Positions 47,381 through 57,389 of a DNA stretch of 64,000 nucleotides are shown piece after piece (position 1 is the stretch's first letter; each line of letters opens with the position of its first letter). Below the pieces are notes generated by a model. The model was not told the origin of the DNA, ran no database searches, and worked only from the letters and a program-made list of their open reading frames with translations. A program made the position numbers and the translations under genes. This DNA comes from Elgaria multicarinata webbii (taxonomy: Eukaryota > Chordata > Lepidosauria > Squamata > Anguidae): contig NC_086178.1 of the NCBI RefSeq assembly GCF_023053635.1, forward strand, positions 29,559,726-29,623,725, in the 5' to 3' direction.

Positions 47381-47506
47381 GGGACACAATCTGATGCATG
47401 TTTAGATAGAAAAAATGTCCTACAACTCCCAGCGTTCCCCAGCCGGCTGGGAAAGGCTGGGAGTTGTAGGACTTTTCCCCGTCTAAACATGCATCAGATT
47501 GCGCCC
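47381..47506. mobile_element. Fold-back MITE, family B, near-perfect palindrome
   Basis: GATGCATGTTTAGATAGAAA, CCTACAACTCCCAGC and, inverted, GCTGGGAGTTGTAGGAC and GTCTAAACATGCATC pair along nearly the whole 126 bp. It would form a long hairpin. Mirror-image short frames on the two strands here are due to this symmetry. Confidence 0.75.
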
Positions 47507-48135
47507 TTAGTAAATTATCTCACGTAATTCTGACTATTGGTCTGTAGGTGGCAGTTTTGCAACATAGCCGCAGCTACTGGAGCGCCTTCCCCTTTGCATG
47601 TGTTCAGCTTAAGGTCTCACAACAACCGTGGGATGGGTCATTGTGACTCAAAAGTAGAGTAAAACATATGTTCTACATGTTCGAAGTCCCATCTTCTGCC
47701 CCTGGCTGGGAGACCTTAATTTGAGAGCCTGGAGAACTACTGGGCCAGACGGCACAATGGACTGACACAAATAAAGCAAGCAGCTTGATATATTTTGAAG
47801 CTGGGTCAAGTCGTCTAGCTGAGCAATGCGCTGCAGGCAGAAATATGTGACCTGCTCAGTACGTCCATTCCGATCCCTTTAAAGCCCAGCAGGTAAAACT
47901 TCTGTGGGCTGTTCTGTCAAGGAACAAGTCAGTGGCAGAGGTGAGCGTAACAAGTTAATGGCAGCAGGTTAGTTGTAAACACGTATGGAGATGGTTTCTG
48001 CACAGCCAGCTACAAATGGCATTCCTTTCATCTGGAAGTTGTTTCCTTAAGATTGGAGTAGGTTTATTGTATTCAAGCACACCTGCGCACTGTCCTCTGA
48101 GGCCAGAGACACAGCCCTCTAGGGTTTTCCATTCT
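47507..48135. other. Intergenic DNA, nothing recognised
   Basis: No gene or bounded repeat is supported. Confidence 0.45.
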
Positions 48136-48952
48136 TAGGGTGACCATATAGAAAGGAGGACAAATCTTCTGTATCTTTAACAGTTGTATAGAAAAGGGAA
48201 TTTCAGTAGGTGACATTTGTATGCATGCAGCACCTGGTGAAATTTCCTCTTCATCACAACAGCTAAAGCTGCAAGAGCTACACTAGAGCGACCAGATGCA
48301 TGTGATGAAGAGGGGGTTTCACCAGGTGCTGCATGCATACAAATGACACCTGGGGAGGATCTACACGGCGTCCTGAAGGCGCTTGCGTGCGCCTCCAGTG
48401 CGCCCCGAAACTCCATGTGTAGATCCTTGCCTACCTGGTCAGAAGAGGCGGAGGAGGAGAAGGAGGCGGCGGCCCCGCATCGCCCTTCACGAGGAGGAAC
48501 GGCTCTGAGTGATTGGCATCGTTGGGGCCTAGAACATCCTTGCCGCCACCGCCCACCTCCCCGCCGGCCTCCTGCTGCCGGCGAAAGAGCCACCCGGGGC
48601 GGAGAGCTCGGCGGAAGAAGCCGCCACCCCCGCCTTCTTCCGCCCCGGGTGGCTCTTTCGTCGGCAGCAGGAGGCCGGCGGGGAGGTGGGCGGCGGCAAG
48701 GACGCTCTAGGCCCCAACGATGTCAATCACTTGGAGCCATTCCTCCTCGCGAGGGGCGATGCGGGGCCGCCTCCTCCTCCTCCGCCTCTTCTGACCAGGT
48801 AGGCAAGGATCTACACATGGAGTTTTGGGGCGCACTGAAGGCGCACGCAAGCGCCTTCAGGACGCCGTGTAGATGCCCCCAGTTGAAATTCCCTTTTCGA
48901 TACAACTGTTAAAGATACAGGAGCCCTGTCCTCCTTTCCATAGGTCACCCTA
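48136..48952. mobile_element. Composite 817-bp fold-back element (TIR AGGGTGACC)
   Basis: Outer inverted repeats of ~70 bp (48137-48205 and 48882-48951) begin AGGGTGACC and share CTGTATCTTTAACAGTTGTA and GAAAAGGGAATTTCA. The outer arms match the 182-bp hAT-like element at 50253. Inside are two further palindromes: 48208-48350, centred near 48275, with arms containing TTTGTATGCATGCAGCACC; and a GC-rich one at 48351-48881. All frames here, on either strand, are read from the palindromes and are near-copies of each other; none is called a gene. No clear target duplication. Confidence 0.75.
48351..48881. repeat. 531-bp GC-rich palindrome inside the composite element
   Basis: The arms start GGATCTACACGGCGTCCTGA and end with its inverted partner TCAGGACGCCGTGTAGAT. 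They pair through about 260 bp to a centre near 48617 (CGGCGGAAGAAG / CTTCTTCCGCC). The sequence is very rich in C+G and CpG. Its GATCTACAC termini are shared with the family-A MITEs (1638, 50494, 60299), suggesting mobilisation by the same transposase group. Confidence 0.75.
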
Positions 48953-49510
48953 GCATTTGGCCTTATCAGTTTTCCCCCTATCAGTTCCCCCTTCAAATCC
49001 CTTTCCCCTCTCTGTATTAGAGCATGGCATTATCTCCCATAGCAGCTGTACTTATTTAATATATTCAACTCCACTTGTGCCCACTTATTAATAGTCACAG
49101 TGCCTCTTTTTTTTTCACTGAGTGTGCTGGTTGCTGGTGTCCGTTTCATTTGCACCTAATACTGGAACATACCATTCAGCATCAGATACAAACAGACTGT
49201 ATGCAGTTGATTGTGGCCTCATTCGCAACAACAGTGACATTGCAGTAATTTTCTGCTGATGTTGACTTTGGACTCACAATTGGCTTGGCTCCTGGACAGC
49301 AAGGGTGAATTGCCCCACACAACATGCACAGCTGGGGCTAGACCAATTTGTCTTTGTTTCAGTGTTATTAGAGTTGTTTCACATGTGACCTTTGGGCTTT
49401 TCTTTGTTATTGTTTATATGGAGTCAACCTTTGTATAAGAACACACACACACACCCCACTAAAAATCAGACACCTCCCCACAACTGTAAAGAAAACCATA
49501 AAGATGTCTA
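48953..49510. other. Intergenic DNA, nothing recognised
   Basis: A CA run lies at 49441-49454. No gene or bounded element is supported. Confidence 0.45.
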
Positions 49511-49598
49511 GCGCAATCCTATACATGTCTACTCAGAAGTAACCTCCATTGAGTTTAATGGCACATACTCCCAGGAAAGTGAGTACAGGCTTGCAGTT
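49511..49598. mobile_element. Short MITE, 'GCAATCCTATACATGTCTACTCAGAAGTAA' type
   Basis: It has CGCAATCCTATACATGTC, ACTCAGAAGTAACCTCC, TTGAGTTTAATGG and an inverted end ACAGGCTTGCAGTT. Best copy of the family at 8281 and 38138. Confidence 0.65.
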
Positions 49599-49856
49599 GT
49601 AGCTAGGAGCTACATCTTTAAAGTAATATGTAGCTATAGTTATGCACTTCTGGCAGCAAATGTGAAGTCTGAAATGCACCGTAAAGTTCAGATAAATGTA
49701 CTGGAAAGTGTGTTTGGCATATATTTAAGATGTATCTATTTAGTAACGATAATCACTGTAAACAGGCCTTGCCCCCGAGCCCTCTCCACCTTGACATAGG
49801 AGTCTACACCAGCCATTTATTGCAGGATTGTACTGCAGTTATCACTAATGGGGCAC

Positions 49857-50113
49857 ATTTTTATTTATTTATTTTATTTATTTATTTATTTATTATTGCA
49901 TCTATATCCTGCCTTTTTTCCTCCAAGGAACCCAAGGCGGTACACATAACCCTCCTCCTCTCCATTTCTACCCTCACAACAACCCTGTGAGGTAGGTTGG
50001 GCTGAGAGCCTGTGGCTGGCCCAAAGTCACCCAGTGGGCTTGAGTGGGTACTAGAACCCAGATCGCCCGACTCCCAGCATGACACTCTAGCCACAACACC
50101 ACACTAACTCCCA
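49857..50113 (-). mobile_element. MIR-like CORE-SINE with L2-type tail
   Basis: On the plus strand it opens with (TTTA)n, then CCTCCAAGGAACCCAAGGCG, ACAACCCTGTGAGGTAGG, GGCCCAAAGTCACCCAG (core) and CTAGAACCCAGATC. The tRNA-like head closes with CACTCTAGCCACAACACC (inverted box A). About full length. Confidence 0.82.
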
Positions 50114-50252
50114 GATTGTCTGGAAATGTTTGTTTTTTGTCCTTCCATTATTTCCACATTTGTTTGGCAACGTATGTCGCTAGAGACTATAGAAAGTGAT
50201 TTACTGGCCCTTACTTATTGCCCCACTGTGAATCTGCAAGCATATCTTATTG

Positions 50253-50434
50253 TAGGGTGACCATATGGAGAGGAGGACAGGGCTCCTGCATCTTTTAACA
50301 GTTGCATAGAAAAGGGAATTTCAGCAGGTGTCATTTGTATGTATGCAGCACCTGGTGACAGTGAAAGCTGCAGGAGCCCTGCCCTCTTTTGTTTCTGGTT
50401 AATCTGAAGTCCTCCTTTTCATATGGTCACCCTC
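50253..50434. mobile_element. 182-bp hAT-like element (TIR AGGGTGACCATATG)
   Basis: Inverted ends AGGGTGACCATATGGAGAGG and, opposite, AGGGTGACCATATGAAAAGG. It is flanked by a perfect 8-bp duplication TCTTATTG (50245-50252 and 50435-50442). The interior matches the outer arms of the 48136 composite. Non-coding. Confidence 0.8.
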
Positions 50435-50493
50435 TCTTATTGTCATCTGCTAAAAGGCAGAGGGGACATTTCCTGTCTGTAGTTTACTTAATA

Positions 50494-50617
50494 GGCCAGA
50501 TCTACACCAAGCAGGATATAACACTTTGAAAACGGCTTGAAAACTGCATACGTCCTGGGCCCCAACAGTTGTCAATACCATTATAAACCGTTTTAAAGCA
50601 GCAGTGTAGACCCTGCC
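50494..50617. mobile_element. MITE, family A
   Basis: GGCCAGATCTACACCAAGC at the left, AGCAGTGTAGACCCTGCC at the right, and GGGCCCCAACAGTTGTCAAT in the centre. The arms around AAAACGG / CCGTTTT pair. Confidence 0.7.
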
Positions 50618-51432
50618 TTTGTTTGACTGGACTTGCCCCCATTCTAGGAGACAACAGCTTTCTTCAGCACAAAGTTTTCTAAAAGCGGAAGGAGTAAATA
50701 CTCCAGAGCCGGCCATTTCTTGGAACACACGGGATTTTAAGTCTGTTGCCAGGGCCAGAAGCAGGTATATCATTATTCCTTATGCGGGTGGCTTCCCAAA
50801 CAGCACAGTACGCCTTTGGCCTGTAAGGAGGATGACAGAACATGTTTCACTTTGTGCCAGTCAGTCATGTTGTGGCAGAGCCATCAGGGCATCGTCACTC
50901 ACCATTCTTGGCAGGCAAGGAGTTCTCCTTTCCAATTGCAGCAGCCAAATTGCAAACATAAAAGCGCTTCCACTACACGTTTGTGGCATTTAATTTATGG
51001 CCACCAAACAAACAATGAACAGAGCATTCTCCAAGGCAAGGCACATCCCAGAACTCTGGAGATCCAGATAGGATTAGTACAGAGGAGAACATCATGGTAG
51101 CATTAAAGGCATTTATCTGCATGCCCTGGGCTTGGGAGGTCACATCGGCATTAAGTGATCTCAACTGGGACGCCTGGAAGCAAGTCCAAAAAGCCAGCTT
51201 GAGATACAGTTAAGGCAATTGTAATACATTATATTCATATTTATAGGCTATTTTCCCACCAAAAGGCCTTCTCAGTTGTTTGTTTTCCTTCTTCTTTGCT
51301 CCCTCCCTCCCTGGATCCCAAATGCCTTCGCAGAACTACACTACTGGCATGTATAGTGGCAGGTTTTTTTGTTTTTTTACAACCATCATCTTACCTACTG
51401 CTTGTGTTGCTTGGCAAAACAACCCACAAGTT
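50618..51432. other. Intergenic DNA, nothing recognised
   Basis: No gene is supported. Overlapping frames at 50619-51100 show no known domain. Confidence 0.45.
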
Positions 51433-51600
51433 CTGGGTTCACACATACTGATAACTCATGTTTTAAACAACCTAGAGTTCACAATCCAACAACAAACCAT
51501 GGATTCTCTTTCTGGCTTGTGGTTAACAAACCATTTGCTCTGTTGGGTTTGCACATCAGGACAACCCAGAATTCAACACCTGATGGGTTAAATAAACTCA
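51433..51600. mobile_element. hAT-like element fragment, 'GGGTTCACAC...AACAAACC' family
   Basis: It begins CTGGGTTCACACATACTG and holds CAATCCAACAACAAACCATGG and GGTTAACAAACCA, then GTTGGGTTTGCACATC. This places it with the elements at 39067 and 46265. The right end is unclear. Confidence 0.5.
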
Positions 51601-52535
51601 AATCAGGATGCAAATCACATCTCTGTGTTGGTGAGCTACCTCCTCACTTAATGGAGAACACATTTTCCTATTTTCATTTGTTGTTCATTTTACCTCACTC
51701 TTCAGCCTAAAAAGAGAGAGGAAGAAGTGTATGCATTTCCTCACCATTCAAAATATATCTCATTTGGGGACTATGGCTCATCAAGGAATTTTATCTCTTC
51801 CCAACTTAGGCTGAATTACGATTTTTATTACGTTCAAGGCAATATAACAAGAGAGTAGTAATCAAGTGGTACACGCGATCTATTTCTATTGCACTTTTTG
51901 GAAATTGAAGAATGCGTTCAGATATACATCATTTGAGTAGTGAACAGGCTGTGGACTTGCATTCTGGCTGGCTTATGTGCTCCTCTTAAGGACTGAATTT
52001 GAGGGTGGTGGTGGTGGTGGTAATCCATACCTTGGGATTGCAGCCGAGACTGGCTGTGCACCATGCTGATTGGTGACATCACTTCCTGTGATGTCACAAG
52101 GCCACCTCCCCGTTCTTCGGTAGAGCAATCTTCAACCTTTAAAGCCTTTATTGCATTGCTCTTTTTGCTTTGTTTTTTTTAAAAAATAGCTTTCCTTTGA
52201 AAGTGTTGAGGTTATTCTTTTACACAATCAAGTTGAGTATCAGAGTTGCACATACCGTCACAGAATGAGGCAACCGCATCCGGTGGTAGATGCCAGGTGA
52301 TGGGAAACAATTGGAGGTCAGATCTATGCATCATGCGGCCTGCGCTGTGCACCACCCAAGCAATCCTGCTGCCCTATGGTATTGCAGAGGAAGGAAGGAT
52401 TAGTACTGTTCTGTTCTGTTGTTAGTATTGAGATTCCACTGTCAGTCCAGTTGGCTTCAGTATGTGGAATGTCCTTTGCCAAAGGTAGCAACATGTCTTG
52501 GGCTGGCCCTGTCCGCATTCAATTTTTTGATTAGC
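51601..52535. other. Intergenic DNA, nothing recognised
   Basis: A short GGT run lies at 52003-52020; no gene or bounded repeat. Confidence 0.45.
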
Positions 52536-52797
52536 ACTGATTGTAGCTCAGTGGCAGAGAACTTGCTTTGCGTGCAGAAAGTCCCAGGTTCAATCCCCGG
52601 CATCTCCAAGTCGGGAAGGAAATACACCTGTCTGGAGCCCTGGAGAGCTGCTGCCAGTCAGTGTTGATGGGCTAAATAGGCTAATGGTCTGGCTCAGTAT
52701 AAGGCAGCTTTCTACGTTCCTATCTGGAGGGCTCCAAGATGAAAAAGGCTGGGCTTGTTGGACAAATAGTCTAGCCTGGTATGAGGCAGCTTCCTCT
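52536..52797 (+). mobile_element. tRNA-derived SINE, with a second partial 3' end
   Basis: The head is tRNA-like: box A TGTAGCTCAGTGGCAGAG and box B GGTTCAATCCCC. It is followed by GCTGCCAGTCAGTGTTGATG and the 3' motif AAGGCAGCTTTCTACGTTC (to ~52721). A second, diverged 3' part (ATGAGGCAGCTTCCTCTG) follows to 52797. It is not a functional tRNA gene: there is no credible anticodon arm or acceptor pairing. The minus-strand copy at 54913 is the same family. Confidence 0.8.
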
Positions 52798-52802
52798 GTA
52801 CT

Positions 52803-52925
52803 CCTAAACTTGTTTTAATAAAACTATACTCTGCCTTGAATACTCTTGGGTCTGTTCAGAATCTACCCAGGAGAAAGCCAGGAAGTGTTCAAGGCAGAGT
52901 ATGGCTTTATTAAAACAAGTTTAGG
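52803..52925. repeat. 123-bp palindrome with 38-bp arms
   Basis: Arms 52803-52840 and 52888-52925 are inverted copies matching at 36 of 38 positions (CCTAAACTTGTTTTAATAAA outermost), around a 47-bp loop. It directly follows the SINE 3' end. It looks like a small fold-back element of a family with no other copy in this window. Confidence 0.75.
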
Positions 52926-53279
52926 AAGAAGCATAACCTAGAGGCCTACTGGTGTCTGTTATGGCTGCTAGACCAGGGCCCCATTCACATGATCATGGGT
53001 GGAGGGAGGATAAAGTATCCACAGAGCGGGGAGGGGTAGGATAACCATGATGCCTCTCTCAGCTCCTTGCATAAATTTGCGGCCTCCCCCCACTGCAGCA
53101 CCCATGGGTGCTGTGGTGCGACTCAGGCTGCAGCAGCCTCCCCAGATGTCAAAAGGGCTGTGCGACCATAGAAAATGTATGATGCAGTAAGAGCGTTGCC
53201 GGAAGTGGTTGTTGCTCTTCCTGACAGACTCTGCGATTGCTGCCATTTTTTCATTTTCTTGTCATTTGGATGCCAAATA

Positions 53280-53465
53280 CCCATCACACGAGTTCCCATC
53301 ACACGACACAGGGACCACCGCTAACCTTCCTGCAGAAGGTGGGTAGTGGGCATGGATAGTTTAAACACAATGGGGGGGGACACCCGCCACATGTCACGCT
53401 AACCCACCATGGATTGTGATTTGAATGATCAACAGTGGGTCGGCGTGTTGTCTGAACAGGCCCCA
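53280..53465. mobile_element. hAT-like element fragment, 'ACACGCTAACCC' family
   Basis: CATCACACGACACAGGG at the left, TCACGCTAACCCACCATGG internally and GGCGTGTTGTCTGAACAGG at the right relate it to 46265. The boundaries are approximate. Confidence 0.5.
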
Positions 53466-53807
53466 AGTCTAGTCTGTGGAGAGGAACAGAATCCTCAGTA
53501 GCTTGGTGATATGTTAGAACTGCTGGGAAATTATGGGGTGGACTTCTAAACATTACCCCATGATGTCCCTACTGAGGAAAAGGAAGTGTGACTCCTATTT
53601 CTGTGGTGTTATAAACATGTCCCTTCAAAATACGCATTTCCATAACTACAAGGAACTATTTTAATCCAGAGATGCACAGTGACTAAAGTGGGAGAGAAAA
53701 GAAAGTAGGGTGGCTAGGAGAAAGGCAATGAGCCCATAAAATGACCTGGGCCTAAGAAGGCCTGTAGCATTCCAAAGAGCTGCAGTGGTTCAAGAGGCAA
53801 AGCGGAT

Positions 53808-54060
53808 GGCCAGCATGGTGTAGTGGCTAGAGTGTTGGACTGGGAGTTGGGAGATCCGGGTTCTAGTCCTCACTCAGCCATGGAAACCCACTGGGTGACT
53901 TTGGGCCAGTCACAGACTCTCAGCCCAACCCAACTCACAGGGTTGGTGTTGTGAAGATAAAGTGGAGAGGAGGAGAAGGATTATGTATGCCGCCTGGGGT
54001 TCCTTGGAGGAAAAAGGGCGGGATATAAATGCAATAAATAAATGCAATAAATAAATGCAA

Positions 54061-54099
<39 letters not shown>

Positions 54100-54100
54100 A
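53808..54100 (+). mobile_element. MIR-like CORE-SINE with L2-type tail
   Basis: The tRNA-like head has box A TGGTGTAGTGGCTAGAG and box B CGGGTTCTAGTCC. The core is CTGGGTGACTTTGGGCCAGT. The 3' domain has GCCTGGGGTTCCTTGGAGG, then GGGATATAAATGC and a long (AAAT)n run. This is the most complete copy in the window. Confidence 0.85.
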
Positions 54101-54912
54101 TGCAGATCCAGCCACAGCTGAATATCCCGATAGTGGTGGGCCATCTGACTGATGTCTAAAGAAATGCCCAAGAATAATAATAAAAGCAGAAAGAATCCAA
54201 GCTAGAGGAAATATATCCACCAAAACCATAAGAGAAATATTACCTGTTATCTGCAAACCTAAAAGGATAAACACATTCAAACACATATTATTGCTGAGGA
54301 GGAGTCGCCGTGTCCAAACCAACTGCCAGGATCAGCATGCACTGCACTGGCCAGAGAGAAAAGGGGGGAGCTGATCCAATTAATGAACAAAAGCCTAAGT
54401 ATTTACAAAGCCTGCCCATGTGCCTGCAAAGGATGCATCCAGTGCCTGCGAGTGATAATAATAGTAATAAGGGATTGGACACGCTGCCTCCCGGAACAGA
54501 AGGGCTACCAGTACTGAGCAGCCTCACAAATGAAAGGGTACAGAGGGAAAGAAATTTCCTGTCGTTCTTTGTTCCTCTCTAGGCACATTCGTTTTCTGCA
54601 GTACATTCCACCTCCCGTGGGGTGTAGCCAACCTTCTCGGGTGAAGACTTAGAGCATGTGTGGGTGCTGCAGATCTGATGTGTCCATTTCAGGCCTCCTA
54701 GTTCCCTTTTAAAGTATAAGACATATAAAAAGCAGCTGTCAACTTCTTCTTGCCTGCTTGATTAAGTTACCCATTGGCAAAAATCCAGTCCAGTTCACCC
54801 AGTTCAGTTCTATTCAATTCTGTTCACCCACTCCGGCAGTTAGGTTTGACTCAGAATCAAAACCGGAGGACGTTCGTAGACCTGAAAGCTGCCTTCCTCA
54901 ACCTCATAGGAA
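54101..54912. other. Intergenic DNA, nothing recognised
   Basis: No gene or bounded repeat is supported. Confidence 0.45.
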
Positions 54913-55300
54913 TATTGGAAGCTGCCTTATACTGAGTCAGACCATGGGTCCATCTAGGCCAGTATTGTCAGTACCAGTAGAGGCTGGTGGCTCCAATTTA
55001 GGTGGGGCTATAAATCTCTTCTGGGTTTCAGTCAGAACCAGCCAGAACTCTAGAGGAGCTTTCCAAAGTGGTGAATCCTATCTCCAAAATGAGCTCAGCA
55101 CCTTGACAGCTCTTCTAGAGTTCTGGCTGGTTCTGACTGAAACCCAGAATGGATTCACAGCCCCACTGAAATTGGAACCACCAGCCCCCATTGGTCGACA
55201 CTGACTGGCAGGGTTTCAAGCACGGTTTCTTCCATCTCTTCCAGGGGAATGAAGCAGGGATCTTCTGCATGCACGTGCTCTACCTCTGAGCTCCAGATGT
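54913..55300 (-). mobile_element. tRNA-derived SINE split by a hAT-like MITE
   Basis: On the plus strand the 3' end (GGAAGCTGCCTTATACTGAG) and central part stop at 54974. After a 219-bp insert the SINE resumes with GACACTGACTGGCAGGGTTT and reaches the inverted box A TGCTCTACCTCTGAGCTC. Same family as 52536. Confidence 0.75.
54975..55193. mobile_element. 219-bp hAT-like fold-back MITE
   Basis: It starts CAGTAGAGGCTGGTGG and ends, on the other strand, CAATGGGGGCTGGTGG. Inverted arms extend ~100 bp each, including TTCTGGGTTTCAGTCAGAAC and CCAGCCAGAACTCTAGA. The flanks GTCAGTAC (54967-54974) and GTCGACAC (55194-55201) are a diverged 8-bp target duplication within the interrupted SINE. Confidence 0.75.
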
Positions 55301-55301
55301 C

Positions 55302-55386
55302 CTGACTACAACTACTTTCATTTCCTCCAGTATGGCCAATGTTGATGGGAGTTGGAGTCCTGGAGGGCACCAGGTTGGGGAAGGCT
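55302..55386. mobile_element. hAT-like MITE fragment ('GATGGGAGTTGGAGTCC')
   Basis: ATGGCCAATGTTGATGGGAG, TTGGAGTCCTGGAGGGC and TTGGGGAAGGCTGCC match the family at 2730 and 42010. Confidence 0.5.
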
Positions 55387-55450
55387 GCCTGTATACACTA
55401 AGCCAGGTTCCAGAGGAATGTGCGAACTGGATCTATGCGCCTTAACATGT

Positions 55451-55870
55451 GGAGTAGATCTACACTACTGCTTTATAGTGTTACTGAAGGAAGGAAAGGA
55501 ACCTCTTGTGCAAGCACTGAGTCATTACTGACTCTTGGAGGGATGCCAGCTTTCGCTGATGTTTTCTTGGCAGGCCTTATAGCGGGGTGGTTTGCCGTTG
55601 CCTTCCCCGGCCATTATTACCTTTCCCCCAGCTAGCTGGGTACTCATTTTACCGACCTCGGGAGGATGGAAGGCTGAGTCGACCTGAGCCGGCCCGAGCC
55701 GGCTGCCTGAAACCAGCTTCCGCTGGGATCGAACTCAGGCCGTGGGGAGAGTTTCAGCTCCAGAAACTGCTGCTTTACCACTCTGCGCCACACGAGGCTC
55801 ACTGAAAACTGTTGGGGCATATTATGCAATCTATATACTGCTGTCATAATGTTATTTCCTGCTTTTTATT
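55451..55870. mobile_element. MITE, family A, split by a Sauria SINE
   Basis: GTAGATCTACACTACTGC and TTATAGTGTTACTGAA lie left of the SINE. To the right, ACTGAAAACTGTTGGGGCA and then TATACTGCTGTCATAATG continue the same family. ACTGAA at both junctions is a short target duplication. The right end is approximate. Confidence 0.65.
55487..55800 (-). mobile_element. Sauria-type tRNA SINE
   Basis: On the minus strand: box A TGGCGCAGAGTGGTAAAGC, box B GAGTTCGATCCC, then GACTCAGCCTTCCATCCTCC, GGTAAAATGAGTACCCAGC, GGGGAAGGCAACGGCAAACC and a BovB-like 3' end AGTAATGACTCAGTGC. Sauria SINEs are squamate-specific, so this element identifies the host group. It is full length. Confidence 0.88.
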
Positions 55871-55968
55871 CCACATTATCCAAAATACTGCAGCAAATGT
55901 CATTGTGTGTCCTGTGAGGTATAAATGTGAGAAGGGATATTGCACTACCATGATGGGATCGTAATGAT

Positions 55969-56075
55969 CATAGAATCATAGAATAGCAGAGTTGGAAGGG
56001 GCCTACAAGGCCATCGAGTCCAGCCCCCTGCTCAATGCAGGAATCCACCCTAAAGCATCTCTGACAGATGACACA
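55969..56075 (-). mobile_element. CR1 LINE 3' terminal fragment
   Basis: ATCATAGAATCATAGAATAG, then GGAAGGGGCCTACAAGGCC, to CTAAAGCATCTCTGACAG: the last ~105 bp of a CR1. Confidence 0.85.
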
Positions 56076-57389
56076 ACATGTAGAATTGGCCATGACCTTT
56101 CCTCCTCCCTCTCTAAAGGAGGTGGGGCAGGGATGGACCTTGACAAAAAATGTATCTAAAGTCCATATTAGTGTAATAATATGGGCCAAGTGAAAGGTCC
56201 CAAAAATGTGCCTGCTTCCAAAATCAGGTTTGAGAATTGAGTGGCATTCTTCTCACTTAGATATGTAAGACCAGAGAGTCAAGCATATTTTTATTTTTGG
56301 CATTTTGAAGGGGAAAAAGACTGTTAGAAAGAAAAATACTCCATTATTGCTCAAGTAACCAGAGTTCAACTGAGGCTGCAGCTGACAGCACAAATATCTA
56401 TGTTTATTACCTAAGCTGAACAAGATTAAACGTGATTGGGCTTTTACAGTAGCCATGGCTACAGTTACATGATTAGGCCAGGAACCCACACGTGAAACTA
56501 AAATTGGGTTGAACACACACACACACACAAGCAAAAAATACACAAATTGCAGGGTGTTTTTTTTAAAAAAAACATGCTTGAAGTTCTGTGCTAACAAATA
56601 TAGCAAGAACTTTCCACTGTGACTTCTCTAAATATTGCCTTCCAAATGTACCACAACTTCAAAATTCTAATTAGCCCATCAGATTTCACCCAAACTTGAC
56701 CATATCCCACATTTATCCTAGTAAAAGGAGCAGTAAGTGTATTCCTAAACATTAAAAAAAACAATTGTAAATAACATGCTGCTTTTTGATGCAAACATCC
56801 TTTTAAAAATAAACAAGTTCAACCAATTCCTCCCTCCACCCACCCGCTGCTTCTCCTTTGGTTCCTCTATGACTAAGTGAAATATTTGCCATCAATGTTA
56901 ATTACTATGTCAATAAAGACTGAGACATTTTAATGAGAGATTTCCTGTGAAATTATAGCAGTTAGTTTGGTGCCAAGATTCTGAAGAAAACACAGATATT
57001 TTTTCCAGCTGATAAATCTTATGCCTGTTGTATCAGTTGACTATTTTCCTGAGTAAAGAGAAAGGAGAACCAAATTAGTTGACTATTTTATTGGGGTGGG
57101 GGAGAAATGAGAACTAAATTAGTTGGCTATTTTACTGAAGGGGGAAAAAGGAGAAATGAGAACCAGGTGATGATAACTTTCACTGAAATTATCTCCAGAT
57201 ATGAGATTACATTAATCCCGTGTAGTTTGAGTGTATATGGAGATCTTTTGCTTTGTGTACACGTATAAAGGAATGCACAGTTTTTACATGGAACAAATCA
57301 CACACACTAGATTCATGCAATTTATGTTGTTGTTGTTGTTGTTTAATATGTATATTTCACTCTTCTACCAATAAATATGGAGTTCATTC
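56076..57389. other. Intergenic DNA, mostly unassigned
   Basis: It contains an AC run (56512-56529) and a ~57-bp imperfect tandem duplication at about 57058-57170 (units carry AACCAAATTAGTTGACTATT and AACTAAATTAGTTGGCTATT). No gene. Confidence 0.5.

Noticed and set aside
52541-52612. tRNA-like sequence with good box A and box B
   Set aside because: It is the head of a SINE: no convincing acceptor or anticodon arm, it continues into a SINE body, and the same family recurs at 54.9 kb.
55740-55795. Second tRNA-like sequence (minus strand)
   Set aside because: It is the tRNA-derived head of a Sauria SINE, repeated at 61.1 kb, not a tRNA gene.
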